A DNA stretch of 37,147 bases. Source: DAOPXV01 sp035352535 (GTDB taxonomy: Bacteria; Muiribacteriota; UBA9980). The DNA lies in assembly GCA_964545075.1 (NCBI GenBank), contig CAZJFS010000030.1, positions 1 through 37,147 on the forward strand, read 5' to 3'. A model generated the notes under the pieces. The model saw only the letters and a list, made by a program, of their open reading frames with translations. It ran no database searches and was not told the origin of the DNA. Position numbers and translations under genes: made by a program. Position 1 is the stretch's first letter. Each line of letters begins with the position of its first letter. Of the stretch, positions 7,302-15,258 are shown one piece after another.

Positions 7302-9032
7302 ATGTTAAAATGGCTTAAAAATATATTGTTTAGGAAAACGCGAACGCGCGAGCTGGCATCTAGTTATGTGCTGGTTATGGGCACTATATCGGTCATTTTC
7401 ATACTCGGTTTTTCCTTTCTTTTTTCTTTCCTTTCCGATTACTCGCAGGCGAATCATCAGGGGAAATCCCAGGCCGCCTATTATATGGCCGAAGCTGGAA
7501 TTGAAAGAGCCGTTTACGAACTTAAAAATATATTCCGCTCGCCGCTTGTCAACGAAAAAGGCGATGTCAATGAAAACCTTGTAAAGATACTTGATTATCA
7601 TACCGCGCAGGATTTTCTATTCAATCTTTCCGACGTTCAATTTACCGAGGATTCAAAATCTAAATATTCGGTCAAGGTCGAGTTTTATAATTTAAAGCAG
7701 ACGCCATTCGGGTCTTTCCTGCGTGAAAAGGAAGTCCCGCCTCGTTTGGAACAATATAAAAAAGAAACGTCTTCATTCGCCAATCCGAAAAAACTCGGCG
7801 GATGGCAGGGGAAGCTTAAGATAACTTCCGTCGGGACGGTAAGGATGGTTAATTCATCGGGCGCCATGATGGACATTTCGAGGACGCTCGTCGTTATTCG
7901 CGATATCAAGGTCATGGACTTAACGCCCGTCGCGCCCGAATATACTCTTTTTATAGCCGGAGAAAAGACCGAATACCTCAAGGAAGGCGATTTCATACTT
8001 GAACATGGCCTTTCAAGCCTTATAACGATAGCTCAGGGGTTCATTGACGATTTCCAGAGGCTTCTTCCATATCTCAAAGGCTCTATAAACGATATGATAG
8101 CCATAGTACGCGATTTCGTCACGAAAACGAAATTCACCAAGCCGCAGGAAAAGAAGATGGAGGACATATTCAAGGCTTATAAGGTCGCCGGCCGCGTCAG
8201 AAGCAATGGCGTCATCCATATATATCTTCCTTTTTTTGACGTCGATGACGTCATCAATTATTTTGTCTCGAATAACTATTACGAGAGGCCTGAAGTGGGA
8301 TATCCGTTCTGCAATAATCGTCTTCACGATCGTTTTATGTCATGGGCGACCAAATTCGAGGGCGATATCAAAAAACACTATTACGAGCTCGTTCCATACG
8401 TCATACAAAATCAGAAGCCGACCCCGAAAGTCGAACAATATACCAGGTGGAGCACTTTTCCAAATTATCTCAAGCAGTATCCTAATGAATACGACCCTGA
8501 AAATCTCAAAAATATTTTACAGAACGCCGAAATATATGCATCGGAAGTAATTCCGAAATCTATTTCAGTGATCGGCACCCGTGAAAAGCCTTATAAACTT
8601 GATGGCATCACAGTGGTAAAAGGCGATCTCAAGATCGCCGGTATCATGGAGGGGCGCGGTATACTTATGGCTACGGGAGACATAAGCGTTCCGGGAACCA
8701 TAGAGCTTGTTGACGACAAGACGCTTCTTACCCTGATATCCCAGAACGGGAAGATAATCATTCCGAAGAACGCGAAACTTAAGATACAGGCTGCCGTATA
8801 TTCGTATGATTCAATATTTGGCGGCGACGACGTGACCGTTTTCGGAAACTATACCGTTACCAATCTTAACAGGCAGGAAGGCGAGGAAGGAAAGGTTCTG
8901 ATGCCGAAAAAATTCAAGATCGCCTACGACAACAGGATAAGGAACATAATGGGCGATAACTTCTGGATTTCGATATCCAAACGTGATATTAAACGCTATG
9001 AAACTCCTCCCGCGAAAAAGGAAGAAGAATAA
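7302..9032 (+). CDS. PilX-like type IV pilus/pseudopilus-associated protein
   Basis: The 576-residue protein has a short basic N-terminus, one membrane helix (about 22-45) and, just after it, AAYYMAEAGIE (58-68). That last motif is the hallmark of PilX/PulK-like minor pilin proteins, in which the helix precedes Y(L/M)AEAGIE. The C-terminal third (about 435-545) has repeated short beta motifs of the kind GRGILMATGDISVPG, like beta-helical domains in large bacterial pilus-associated proteins. It probably sits in the inner membrane or at a pilus tip. No canonical prepilin cleavage site is evident. It heads an operon with the next secreted gene and rnhB, and no other pilus genes are in the window. 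Confidence 0.7.
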   Translation: MLKWLKNILFRKTRTRELASSYVLVMGTISVIFILGFSFLFSFLSDYSQANHQGKSQAAYYMAEAGIERAVYELKNIFRSPLVNEKGDVNENLVKILDYHTAQDFLFNLSDVQFTEDSKSKYSVKVEFYNLKQTPFGSFLREKEVPPRLEQYKKETSSFANPKKLGGWQGKLKITSVGTVRMVNSSGAMMDISRTLVVIRDIKVMDLTPVAPEYTLFIAGEKTEYLKEGDFILEHGLSSLITIAQGFIDDFQRLLPYLKGSINDMIAIVRDFVTKTKFTKPQEKKMEDIFKAYKVAGRVRSNGVIHIYLPFFDVDDVINYFVSNNYYERPEVGYPFCNNRLHDRFMSWATKFEGDIKKHYYELVPYVIQNQKPTPKVEQYTRWSTFPNYLKQYPNEYDPENLKNILQNAEIYASEVIPKSISVIGTREKPYKLDGITVVKGDLKIAGIMEGRGILMATGDISVPGTIELVDDKTLLTLISQNGKIIIPKNAKLKIQAAVYSYDSIFGGDDVTVFGNYTVTNLNRQEGEEGKVLMPKKFKIAYDNRIRNIMGDNFWISISKRDIKRYETPPAKKEEE

Positions 9033-9066
9033 GAAAATCAGAATATTTTAATGTGTTGAGGTGCCT

Positions 9067-9984
9067 ATGTCGTATATTGTAAAAAGAACGTGCTTAGCTA
9101 TTGTTATTATTATGATGATAGCGCCGGTTCCGATTTCAGGGATTCTTCCGGCATCCGCCCGGGCGACCGGCGAGACGGAAGTTTCCAGCCCGGCCGCGCG
9201 TGAGCAGCCGGCGACGGAGGCGGTCGAGGTATCCCAGCCGATCCCGCGTGAGCAGCCGGCTCTTGTACCGTCGAACTTTAAAAACAGCGATAATCTAAAA
9301 TATCAGCTACGGGCCCTGAAAAGCGTCATGATGTCAATTTCGTCTAACTATAGCGAGAACGATGTCCATGCGAAAAATTTCTTTAAAAACCTTATAAACG
9401 TAGTTGCCGATTGCCAGGTTACGCCGATCGAATCTGCCGGCATATCGGAGGAGCTGGCCGAACTTATGGTGAGGCTGAAGGTCGTCGCCGAGGAGGAATC
9501 CAGGCTGTTCCGTCAGTTCGCGAAAGTTCTGGACGAGGCGTATATTCCGAAGACGACCATAAACAAGATGATTTCGAGGACCAGGGACGTAGCGCTGATA
9601 CTCAAGAACAAAAAAAACGAGCAGTCGGACGCGGACGGGCTCATATATAAATATTACGGCGTGGATGGCAAGGGCCACAACGTGTTCGACCGCGGTGAAA
9701 CGAAGTATAGAGGGAAATCAAGTTTCGTCGGAGAGAATCACGGAAACACCGCCGAACTTCTGAAAAAATTCACCGCGGAAGACGGCGGAAAAAAGAAAAA
9801 AATAGTTGGAATAGAGTTCATGGACCCTAACGCCACGCCGGATGAAACTTTGAAGAATCAGGCTGAAAAAGATACTTCTAAAAAGAATTCAGAGGCTAAG
9901 GAACAGGCCGAGATAGACGAATTATTCGAGAATAAGCCGGGTACGAATAAGCCTGAAGATGAAAAAGCCGAAGATAAAAAATAA
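9067..9984 (+). CDS. Secreted protein of unknown function
   Basis: Not recognised. The 305-residue product has a signal peptide (residues about 6-27). A low-complexity stretch follows in which a Pro/Arg-Glu-Gln-Pro-Ala unit occurs twice, then a helical middle region, then a very Lys/Glu/Asp-rich tail that is probably disordered. GAGGTG at 9058-9063 precedes ATG 9067; an in-frame GTG at 9061 overlaps that site and is less likely. It lies 34 bases after the PilX-like gene and 18 before rnhB, so it is probably cotranscribed and may assist the pilus-like protein. Confidence 0.6.
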   Translation: MSYIVKRTCLAIVIIMMIAPVPISGILPASARATGETEVSSPAAREQPATEAVEVSQPIPREQPALVPSNFKNSDNLKYQLRALKSVMMSISSNYSENDVHAKNFFKNLINVVADCQVTPIESAGISEELAELMVRLKVVAEEESRLFRQFAKVLDEAYIPKTTINKMISRTRDVALILKNKKNEQSDADGLIYKYYGVDGKGHNVFDRGETKYRGKSSFVGENHGNTAELLKKFTAEDGGKKKKIVGIEFMDPNATPDETLKNQAEKDTSKKNSEAKEQAEIDELFENKPGTNKPEDEKAEDKK

Positions 9985-10002
9985 TATTTAAAGGCGGTCG
10001 CG

Positions 10003-10716
10003 ATGCAGAAAAATTTGGATCTATTTATGAATGAGCCGGATTTTCCCTCTTCTTGCGAGGAAGAAGCATTTTATTCGGCCTATGATAAGAAAAAAAGAAT
10101 AAAAAATTGCGATAACGTGATGCATTTTTTTGAATCTCGTCTTCGCGCCGCGGGCTTTCGCGACATAGCCGGCGTGGACGAAGCCGGAAGAGGGCCTCTG
10201 GCTGGGCCCGTCGTGGCCTCGGCGGTAATCCTGCCGGAAGGATTTCATGTAGAAGGGCTTTACGATTCAAAGGGGATATCCGCGAAGGTCCGCGAAAAAA
10301 TTTTTTCAATCCTTACCTCACGCGAGGATATATACTGGGCCGTTGGAGTAGTGGATAATTTTCGCATCGATTCCATAAACATACTCGCCGCGACATATCA
10401 GGCGGTCCGGGAAGCGTATTCCAAACTTTCAAGGAAGCCGGAATTTTTGCTTAACGACGCGATGATCGTTCCGGAAATAAAGACCGGGCAGAGAAAAATA
10501 ATAAAAGGCGATGCGAAATCGGCCTCCATAGCGGCCGCATCGATAATAGCAAAAGTTACGCGCGATCGCATGATGGATGAATACGATCGTAAATACCCGG
10601 CTTACGGATTTATCAGGCATAAAGGATACGGAACCGCCGAACATATCGAAGCTATAAAAAAACACGGTTACTGCGAAATACACAGACGCTCTTTCAATAT
10701 CGGGATCGAAGGCTGA
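10003..10716 (+). CDS. rnhB: Ribonuclease HII
   Basis: RNase HII cleaves RNA in RNA-DNA hybrids and removes misincorporated ribonucleotides. The GVDEAGRGPLAGPVVAS motif carries Asp59 and Glu60. Further acidic residues at Asp152 (LLNDAM) and Asp170 (IKGDAKS) complete the DEDD set, and the IIAKVTRDR helix is present. At 237 residues it has an N-terminal extension of about 50 that is not conserved. Linkage with the next two genes matches the rnhB-ylqG-ylqH order of Bacillus. The stop codon lies inside a 16-bp perfect palindrome. Confidence 0.95.
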   Translation: MQKNLDLFMNEPDFPSSCEEEAFYSAYDKKKRIKNCDNVMHFFESRLRAAGFRDIAGVDEAGRGPLAGPVVASAVILPEGFHVEGLYDSKGISAKVREKIFSILTSREDIYWAVGVVDNFRIDSINILAATYQAVREAYSKLSRKPEFLLNDAMIVPEIKTGQRKIIKGDAKSASIAAASIIAKVTRDRMMDEYDRKYPAYGFIRHKGYGTAEHIEAIKKHGYCEIHRRSFNIGIEG

Positions 10717-10750
10717 ACGTTCAGCCCGAGGCGCTTCAAGCCTATCGGGC
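10711..10750 (+). other. Overlapping palindrome and stem-loop at the rnhB 3' end
   Basis: GGCTGAACGTTCAGCC (10711-10726) is a perfect palindrome containing the rnhB TGA. It overlaps by three bases a second hairpin with outer stem GCCCGA (10724-10729)/TCGGGC (10745-10750) and inner stem GGC/GCC, followed by ATTTTAT. It may be an attenuator-like terminator between rnhB and the next gene; the U-tract is weak. Confidence 0.45.
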
Positions 10751-10779
10751 ATTTTATAATGAAAAGGTGATCGAGGCCG

Positions 10780-12177
10780 ATGGTTGATATCAACATCTCG
10801 AATATAAACCGCATAGATCATTCGAAATCCTCTTTCGACCGGCATGATGCCGGTCTGCAGGATGTTCGCTCCGAGCCCGTCGGGCGAGATGCCGGACTTC
10901 ATGAGGGGCGGGTTTATAAAGGAAAGGTTTCCGGGTTCGCTGACGGCGCGGCCGTCATTTCGGTCAAAGAAAATTATGTGATTGCTCCGAAGGATACCGG
11001 CCTTACTCTTGGCGAGCATGTGTCGCTTAAGTTTATCCGGCGTGAATCGGACGGCAGTCTTCTCTTTAAACTTTTGATGGGCTCAAAAACCCAGGATGAC
11101 GCCGGGCTTAAAAGCGGCGGCGATATATTGAAACGCATGGGCCTTGATTCAAAAGGAACCGTCATGAAAGGCGTTTTGGATTCGTTTATGAAGCTCGGGA
11201 TAGCTCTGGAGCGTTCGAAAATGGAGGCCGTGGCGTCTGACGTTTCAAGGCTCTCCGATAAGCCGGGCGTCGCCGCCGCGATGAAAAACGCATCTTCCAC
11301 GAGTCTTGTCGATATATCGGCGCTGCTTAGAAACGCGGGGTTAAGACCGTCCGCCGATTCGGCCGCCCTCGGCATAATGCTTTTAACCTCGCTGGACGGT
11401 TTTTCAGGCGATTTCACGAAACTTTTTACTCTTGCCCCTCTTCAATTTTCCAATGAACTTTTAAAGCTTATACCGGATATCGAAAAAAAAAACAAAGATC
11501 ATGCAAAAACGGCCAGAAAAATAGTCTCGATATTTTCGAAAATCAAAAAAACTGACGGCCCCGGATTTTTAAAGGACCTCGGCCGCGCCATGGCCAAAGG
11601 GATGCGTAAAGACTATGGTGCCGCGGATGTAAAAGACGGCTTTGAAGATGAAAATCAGCCTGCGATCTGCGACATAATTAAGTTCAAAAAATTTCTCGAA
11701 AAAGAGACGACGGACGGCCCGGGAATGCCGGAGGCGGCCAAGCTGATTGAAGGATGCGCCCAAAGTCTTGAAAATTATGCTATGTTAAGCCTTTATGGGG
11801 AACTCTCCAACAGGCATTTCACGAAACTTCCGCTTTCTTTCGATGGCGAGGAGCATGAGGCGCTTCTGGAATTTGAAAGAAGCGGCGGGGCCGTCAAAAG
11901 CGTCGACGTATATTTATCGATGACGAATCTTGGGCCTTTGCGGTTAAATTTAAAAAAGAGCGAACAATCTCTCGGGGTTTATATTTTTGCCGCAGATGAC
12001 GACGTGAAGAATTTTTTAATGTCCGCTTATGAGGAAACAAAAAATTCTTGGACCGCTCTTTTTAAGGTGCCACATAGCTTTTCGGTTGTTACGGGTTCCT
12101 CGTGCGATTTTTTGCCCGGGATATTAAAATACGCCAGGGAAAAGCGGGATTCGGGCGAACTAGATTTAAGCGTCTGA
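10780..12177 (+). CDS. YlqG-like protein with FliK-like C-terminus
   Basis: The 465-residue protein lies between rnhB and a stand-alone FlhB C-domain, exactly where Bacillus has ylqG, whose C-terminus is related to the flagellar hook-length regulator FliK. Here residues about 355-430 (LPLSFDGEEHEALLEFER, then a VDVYLSMTNLGPLRLNLK-like strand pair) fit that fold. An N-terminal beta-rich part (about 43-95) is followed by a long helical middle. The N-terminal linker (about residues 20-41) carries a palindromic DNA stretch and a duplicated Asp-Ala-Gly-Leu motif. It probably works with the downstream FlhB-like protein; its true role is unknown even in model bacteria. Confidence 0.6.
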   Translation: MVDINISNINRIDHSKSSFDRHDAGLQDVRSEPVGRDAGLHEGRVYKGKVSGFADGAAVISVKENYVIAPKDTGLTLGEHVSLKFIRRESDGSLLFKLLMGSKTQDDAGLKSGGDILKRMGLDSKGTVMKGVLDSFMKLGIALERSKMEAVASDVSRLSDKPGVAAAMKNASSTSLVDISALLRNAGLRPSADSAALGIMLLTSLDGFSGDFTKLFTLAPLQFSNELLKLIPDIEKKNKDHAKTARKIVSIFSKIKKTDGPGFLKDLGRAMAKGMRKDYGAADVKDGFEDENQPAICDIIKFKKFLEKETTDGPGMPEAAKLIEGCAQSLENYAMLSLYGELSNRHFTKLPLSFDGEEHEALLEFERSGGAVKSVDVYLSMTNLGPLRLNLKKSEQSLGVYIFAADDDVKNFLMSAYEETKNSWTALFKVPHSFSVVTGSSCDFLPGILKYAREKRDSGELDLSV

Positions 12178-12219
12178 ATTTTATAAATTAATTTCGACTG
12201 ATAAAATTGAGCTTTAATT

Positions 12220-12516
12220 ATGGATAAAAAAGAAAAAAACAGGGCGGTAGCCCTCACATACGACCATGGCGTTGATGGCGCGCCTAAGATCGCGGCCCGT
12301 GGCGAGGGATTTATCGCCGAACAGATAATAAAGATCGCGAAGCAGTACGACGTTCCATTCTACAGGGATGCCGACCTTTGTGAAGTTCTGGTGCAGATGG
12401 ACGTGAATACTCAGATACCCGAAGAGCTTTATGAAGTGCTGGCGAAGGTGCTCGCTTTTGTTTATAAGGCGAATCGAAGCCGTAATCTTTTAGGCCCGGG
12501 CGCGGCAAAAAAATAA
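12220..12516 (+). CDS. Stand-alone FlhB-type C-terminal domain (YlqH/FhlB-like)
   Basis: The 98-residue protein corresponds to the cytoplasmic domain of the flagellar/type III export gate protein FlhB, without its membrane part. The sequence AVALTYDHGVDGAPKIAARGEGFIAE through IPEELYEVLAKVLAFVY matches the domain just downstream of the FlhB autocleavage site. The NPTH autocleavage motif itself is absent, so it is made as if already cleaved. Such proteins are encoded next to rnhB and a FliK-like protein in many bacteria and may substitute for cleaved FlhB. No flagellar structural gene is in this window. Confidence 0.85.
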   Translation: MDKKEKNRAVALTYDHGVDGAPKIAARGEGFIAEQIIKIAKQYDVPFYRDADLCEVLVQMDVNTQIPEELYEVLAKVLAFVYKANRSRNLLGPGAAKK

Positions 12517-12576
12517 GGTAGAACAGGCGATATATACATTTCGGAAACAATTCGAATCAATAAAGGAGAACCCCAC

Positions 12577-13494
12577 ATGAAAGATTTTTTGATAATTTCA
12601 AAAGAGGTTAAGGATGCGCTGAAAAAAAAGAAGCCGGTAGTCGCTTTCGAATCCACTATAATAACTTTCGGCTTGCCGTATCCCGGAAATTTAAAAGTGG
12701 CGCGTGACGTCGAGGCTATAGCGGTTAAAAATGGCGCCGTGGCCGCCACCATCGCTATAATCGGCGGAAAGGTCATTGTAGGTGCGGGATCCGATGTTCT
12801 CAAATTCATGGCAGATCCTAAAAACAAAGTTGATATAATGAAGGTATCCAGACATAATATCGCTTCAGTACTCGGCCTCGGGCAAAACGGCGCCACGACG
12901 GTTTCGGGGACCATGATGGCGTGCGGCGCCGCGGGGATACAGATATTTGTAACAGGCGGAATAGGCGGAGTTCACCGCGGAGCTTCTGAATCATTCGATA
13001 TTTCCTCTGACCTTAAGGAGTTTGAAAAGTCTAAGGTCGCGGTAGTGTCTTCCGGCGTAAAATCGATACTCGACATAAAGCTTACGCTGGAGTATCTCGA
13101 AACGTGCGGCGTTCCGATAATCGGTTATAAGACGAATGAATTTCCGGCTTTCTATAGCAGAATTTCCGGTTTTAACGTCAATACTTCCGTTAAAACTCCC
13201 GTCGAAGCTGCCAGAATAATAAAGGCGGCTTTCGATTTTTCCAATTCCGGCATTCTGGTGGCAAATCCGATACCGTCTAAATTTGAGATAAACTCTTCAT
13301 ATATCAGCAAAATGGTCGATAAGATAGTCAGGGGCGCGCATCCGAAAGCTATTGAAGGGCCGAAGTATACGCCCTATATATTGGCGAAGCTTCACGAATT
13401 GAGCGAGGGAAAAACGTTGGCGGCTAACGTTGCTTTGATAAAAAGCAATGCGGAACTTGGAGCGAAACTCGCGGTGGAGCTGTCAAAACTTTAA
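12577..13494 (+). CDS. psuG: Pseudouridine-5'-phosphate glycosidase
   Basis: PsuG reversibly splits pseudouridine 5'-phosphate to uracil and ribose 5-phosphate in the cytoplasm. The product has the usual length (305). Motifs include VAFESTIITFGLPYP with the active-site Glu, KVSRHNI near the catalytic Lys, a long FVTGGIGGVHRGA loop, SFDISSDL, and VVSSGVKSILD. The start has AAGGAG upstream. The usual partner kinase PsuK is not next to it, so import or phosphorylation of pseudouridine must be encoded elsewhere. The following ankyrin gene starts 19 bases after the stop. Confidence 0.93.
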   Translation: MKDFLIISKEVKDALKKKKPVVAFESTIITFGLPYPGNLKVARDVEAIAVKNGAVAATIAIIGGKVIVGAGSDVLKFMADPKNKVDIMKVSRHNIASVLGLGQNGATTVSGTMMACGAAGIQIFVTGGIGGVHRGASESFDISSDLKEFEKSKVAVVSSGVKSILDIKLTLEYLETCGVPIIGYKTNEFPAFYSRISGFNVNTSVKTPVEAARIIKAAFDFSNSGILVANPIPSKFEINSSYISKMVDKIVRGAHPKAIEGPKYTPYILAKLHELSEGKTLAANVALIKSNAELGAKLAVELSKL

Positions 13495-13513
13495 AAAAGA
13501 ACAGGTGCTTTTG

Positions 13514-15103
13514 ATGAAAAAGGCTGTTTTAATAATTTTGGCGGGTTTGACGTTGCTGGCGTTTTTGATGCCAGGATCGGCTTTTACGCAGGCGAAGGCC
13601 AAAAAAATTTTGGCGCTCAACGCATCGGGTTCGATCATTGATCCCGACCGCCAGACGTTTATTGAGATCAAGCACCTGATCGAAAAGGACGCCGATGTTA
13701 ATCATCGCGATGCCGAAGGCGTTACGCCGCTCATGCGCGCGGCTTTTCTTGGAAATCTGCCCCTTGTAAACCTTCTCGTGGATAGCGGCGCCGGCATTAA
13801 TGCTCGCGATAACAACCAGATGACGCCGCTTATGAATGCGGCCGGTTCCGGATATATTGAGATAGCGAAGCATCTTATAAGTTCCGGCGCCGATGTTAAC
13901 GCGAGGGACGTTGCCGGAGTAACCGCTTTGATGATAGCCGCGTTGAATTCGAACGATGACGTCGGGATGGTCAAGTTGCTCGTTGAAAGCGGCGCGGACG
14001 TCAACTTATGCGATGCTAACGGAAACAACGCGCTCGCGGTGGCCGAAAACAGGGGAAATCGCGAATCGGCGAAATTTTTGTCCGAACTCACTTCGAACGA
14101 AAGTCCCACTACTAAAAATCTTTTATATGCGCTTATGACGCTTATAGTTTTTCTTCTGGCGAAAGTTTATTTTAAAAGGCTTCTGAAAAGACCAGCGCCG
14201 AAAATGTTGGCGGCCGAGGAACGCGTCTCCGCTCTAACGACGTCCGAAGCCGAGCCTGAATCCGTTCCGGAAACCCCCATGGTAAATTTAATGGAAGCGG
14301 TCATCGCATCCGACGTTGAAACGCTTAAACGCGGGCTGAACGAGGGCGGCGACGTCGATACGACCGATAAGTCCGGCTGGACTCTTCTGATGAACGCGGC
14401 GAGCAAAGGCATGAACGACATCGTGGCGGTGCTCGTGGAGGGAAAAGCTAATCTTAATTATCAGGATAAAGACGGCAGAACCGCTTTGATGAACGCGGTA
14501 TATTCAGGAAAGATCGATACGATGAGGCTTCTTATAGGCAGCGGCGCGGACGTCAATCTCCGCGGCGCCGATGGACGTTCCGCTTATATCATCGCAAGCG
14601 ATAAAGGCAACGCCAAAATAATAAATCTGCTCAAGGCGGCGGGCGCCGTCGACGCGCGTAAAGAAAAAAAAGAAGAACCGGCGGTCCGGATGCCTGAAAT
14701 GAATTTAAGCGCCGGTCCTAAGATTGACGAAACTTTACGTTCGTTCGTTTCGGAAGAAAATCTTGAACAGACGGTTAAAATGCTCGAAAAAAAAGCCGAC
14801 CCGAATGTCAGCGATAAGAACGGGGTTACGGTTCTGATGATCGCTGCGAGCGCCGGAAATATAGAGATAATGAAGGCCCTTATAAAGGCCGGCGCTGAAG
14901 TTAACGCTAAAAATTCACGCGGAGTGACGCCTCTGATGTTCGCCGCCGGGAAAGGCCATGCTAAAGCTGCCGCCCTTCTTATTAAAGCGGGATCCGACTT
15001 GAACGCCAAAACTTCCACCGGAATAACCGCCCTTAAATATGCTAATGAGAAGGGGTTTCCAGAAGTGGCGGCCATGCTTAAAAAAGTCGGCGCGCTCGAA
15101 TAA
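13514..15103 (+). CDS. Membrane ankyrin-repeat protein with repeats on both sides of a TM helix
   Basis: I chose ATG 13514 (AGGTG upstream); an upstream in-frame ATG at 13448 lies inside psuG. The 529-residue product has a signal sequence (1-24) and an ankyrin block (about 48-190). A membrane helix (about 203-220) followed by Lys/Arg comes next, then ankyrin blocks at about 255-380 and 410-529. Repeats show the DxxGxTPLMxAAxxG core. If the N-terminus is exported, block one lies outside the membrane and blocks two and three inside. Ankyrin repeats bind proteins; the partners are unknown. Confidence 0.8.
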   Translation: MKKAVLIILAGLTLLAFLMPGSAFTQAKAKKILALNASGSIIDPDRQTFIEIKHLIEKDADVNHRDAEGVTPLMRAAFLGNLPLVNLLVDSGAGINARDNNQMTPLMNAAGSGYIEIAKHLISSGADVNARDVAGVTALMIAALNSNDDVGMVKLLVESGADVNLCDANGNNALAVAENRGNRESAKFLSELTSNESPTTKNLLYALMTLIVFLLAKVYFKRLLKRPAPKMLAAEERVSALTTSEAEPESVPETPMVNLMEAVIASDVETLKRGLNEGGDVDTTDKSGWTLLMNAASKGMNDIVAVLVEGKANLNYQDKDGRTALMNAVYSGKIDTMRLLIGSGADVNLRGADGRSAYIIASDKGNAKIINLLKAAGAVDARKEKKEEPAVRMPEMNLSAGPKIDETLRSFVSEENLEQTVKMLEKKADPNVSDKNGVTVLMIAASAGNIEIMKALIKAGAEVNAKNSRGVTPLMFAAGKGHAKAAALLIKAGSDLNAKTSTGITALKYANEKGFPEVAAMLKKVGALE

Positions 15104-15107
15104 AATA

Positions 15108-15136
15108 TTGATTTTTTTCCCGTTATCATTTATAAT
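15108..15136 (+). promoter_or_regulatory. Sigma-70 promoter of serA-glyA
   Basis: TTGATT (15108-15113), a 17-base spacer and TATAAT (15131-15136) precede serA. The start should be near 15143, giving a leader of about 115 bases. That leader contains an 11-base direct repeat (TTAAAAATACT at 15173-15183 and 15225-15235) and a small TTTAATgATTAAA palindrome (15165-15177). Confidence 0.7.
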
Positions 15137-15258
15137 ACCCCCTATAACATCACTTCATTTTTTCTTTAATGATTAAAAATACTGTATCGATTTTAAATGA
15201 TCGCCTGTAAGAAGTATTGGCATTTTAAAAATACTATTAATTTCAGGGGGTAAGGGTT

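Noticed and set aside
10429..11019. 196-codon minus-strand open frame across the rnhB 3' end
   Set aside because: It crosses two real genes on the other strand, and its translation shows no recognisable domain.
14584..15129. 181-codon minus-strand open frame in the ankyrin gene
   Set aside because: Shadow frame generated by the repeated ankyrin codons; no start signal.
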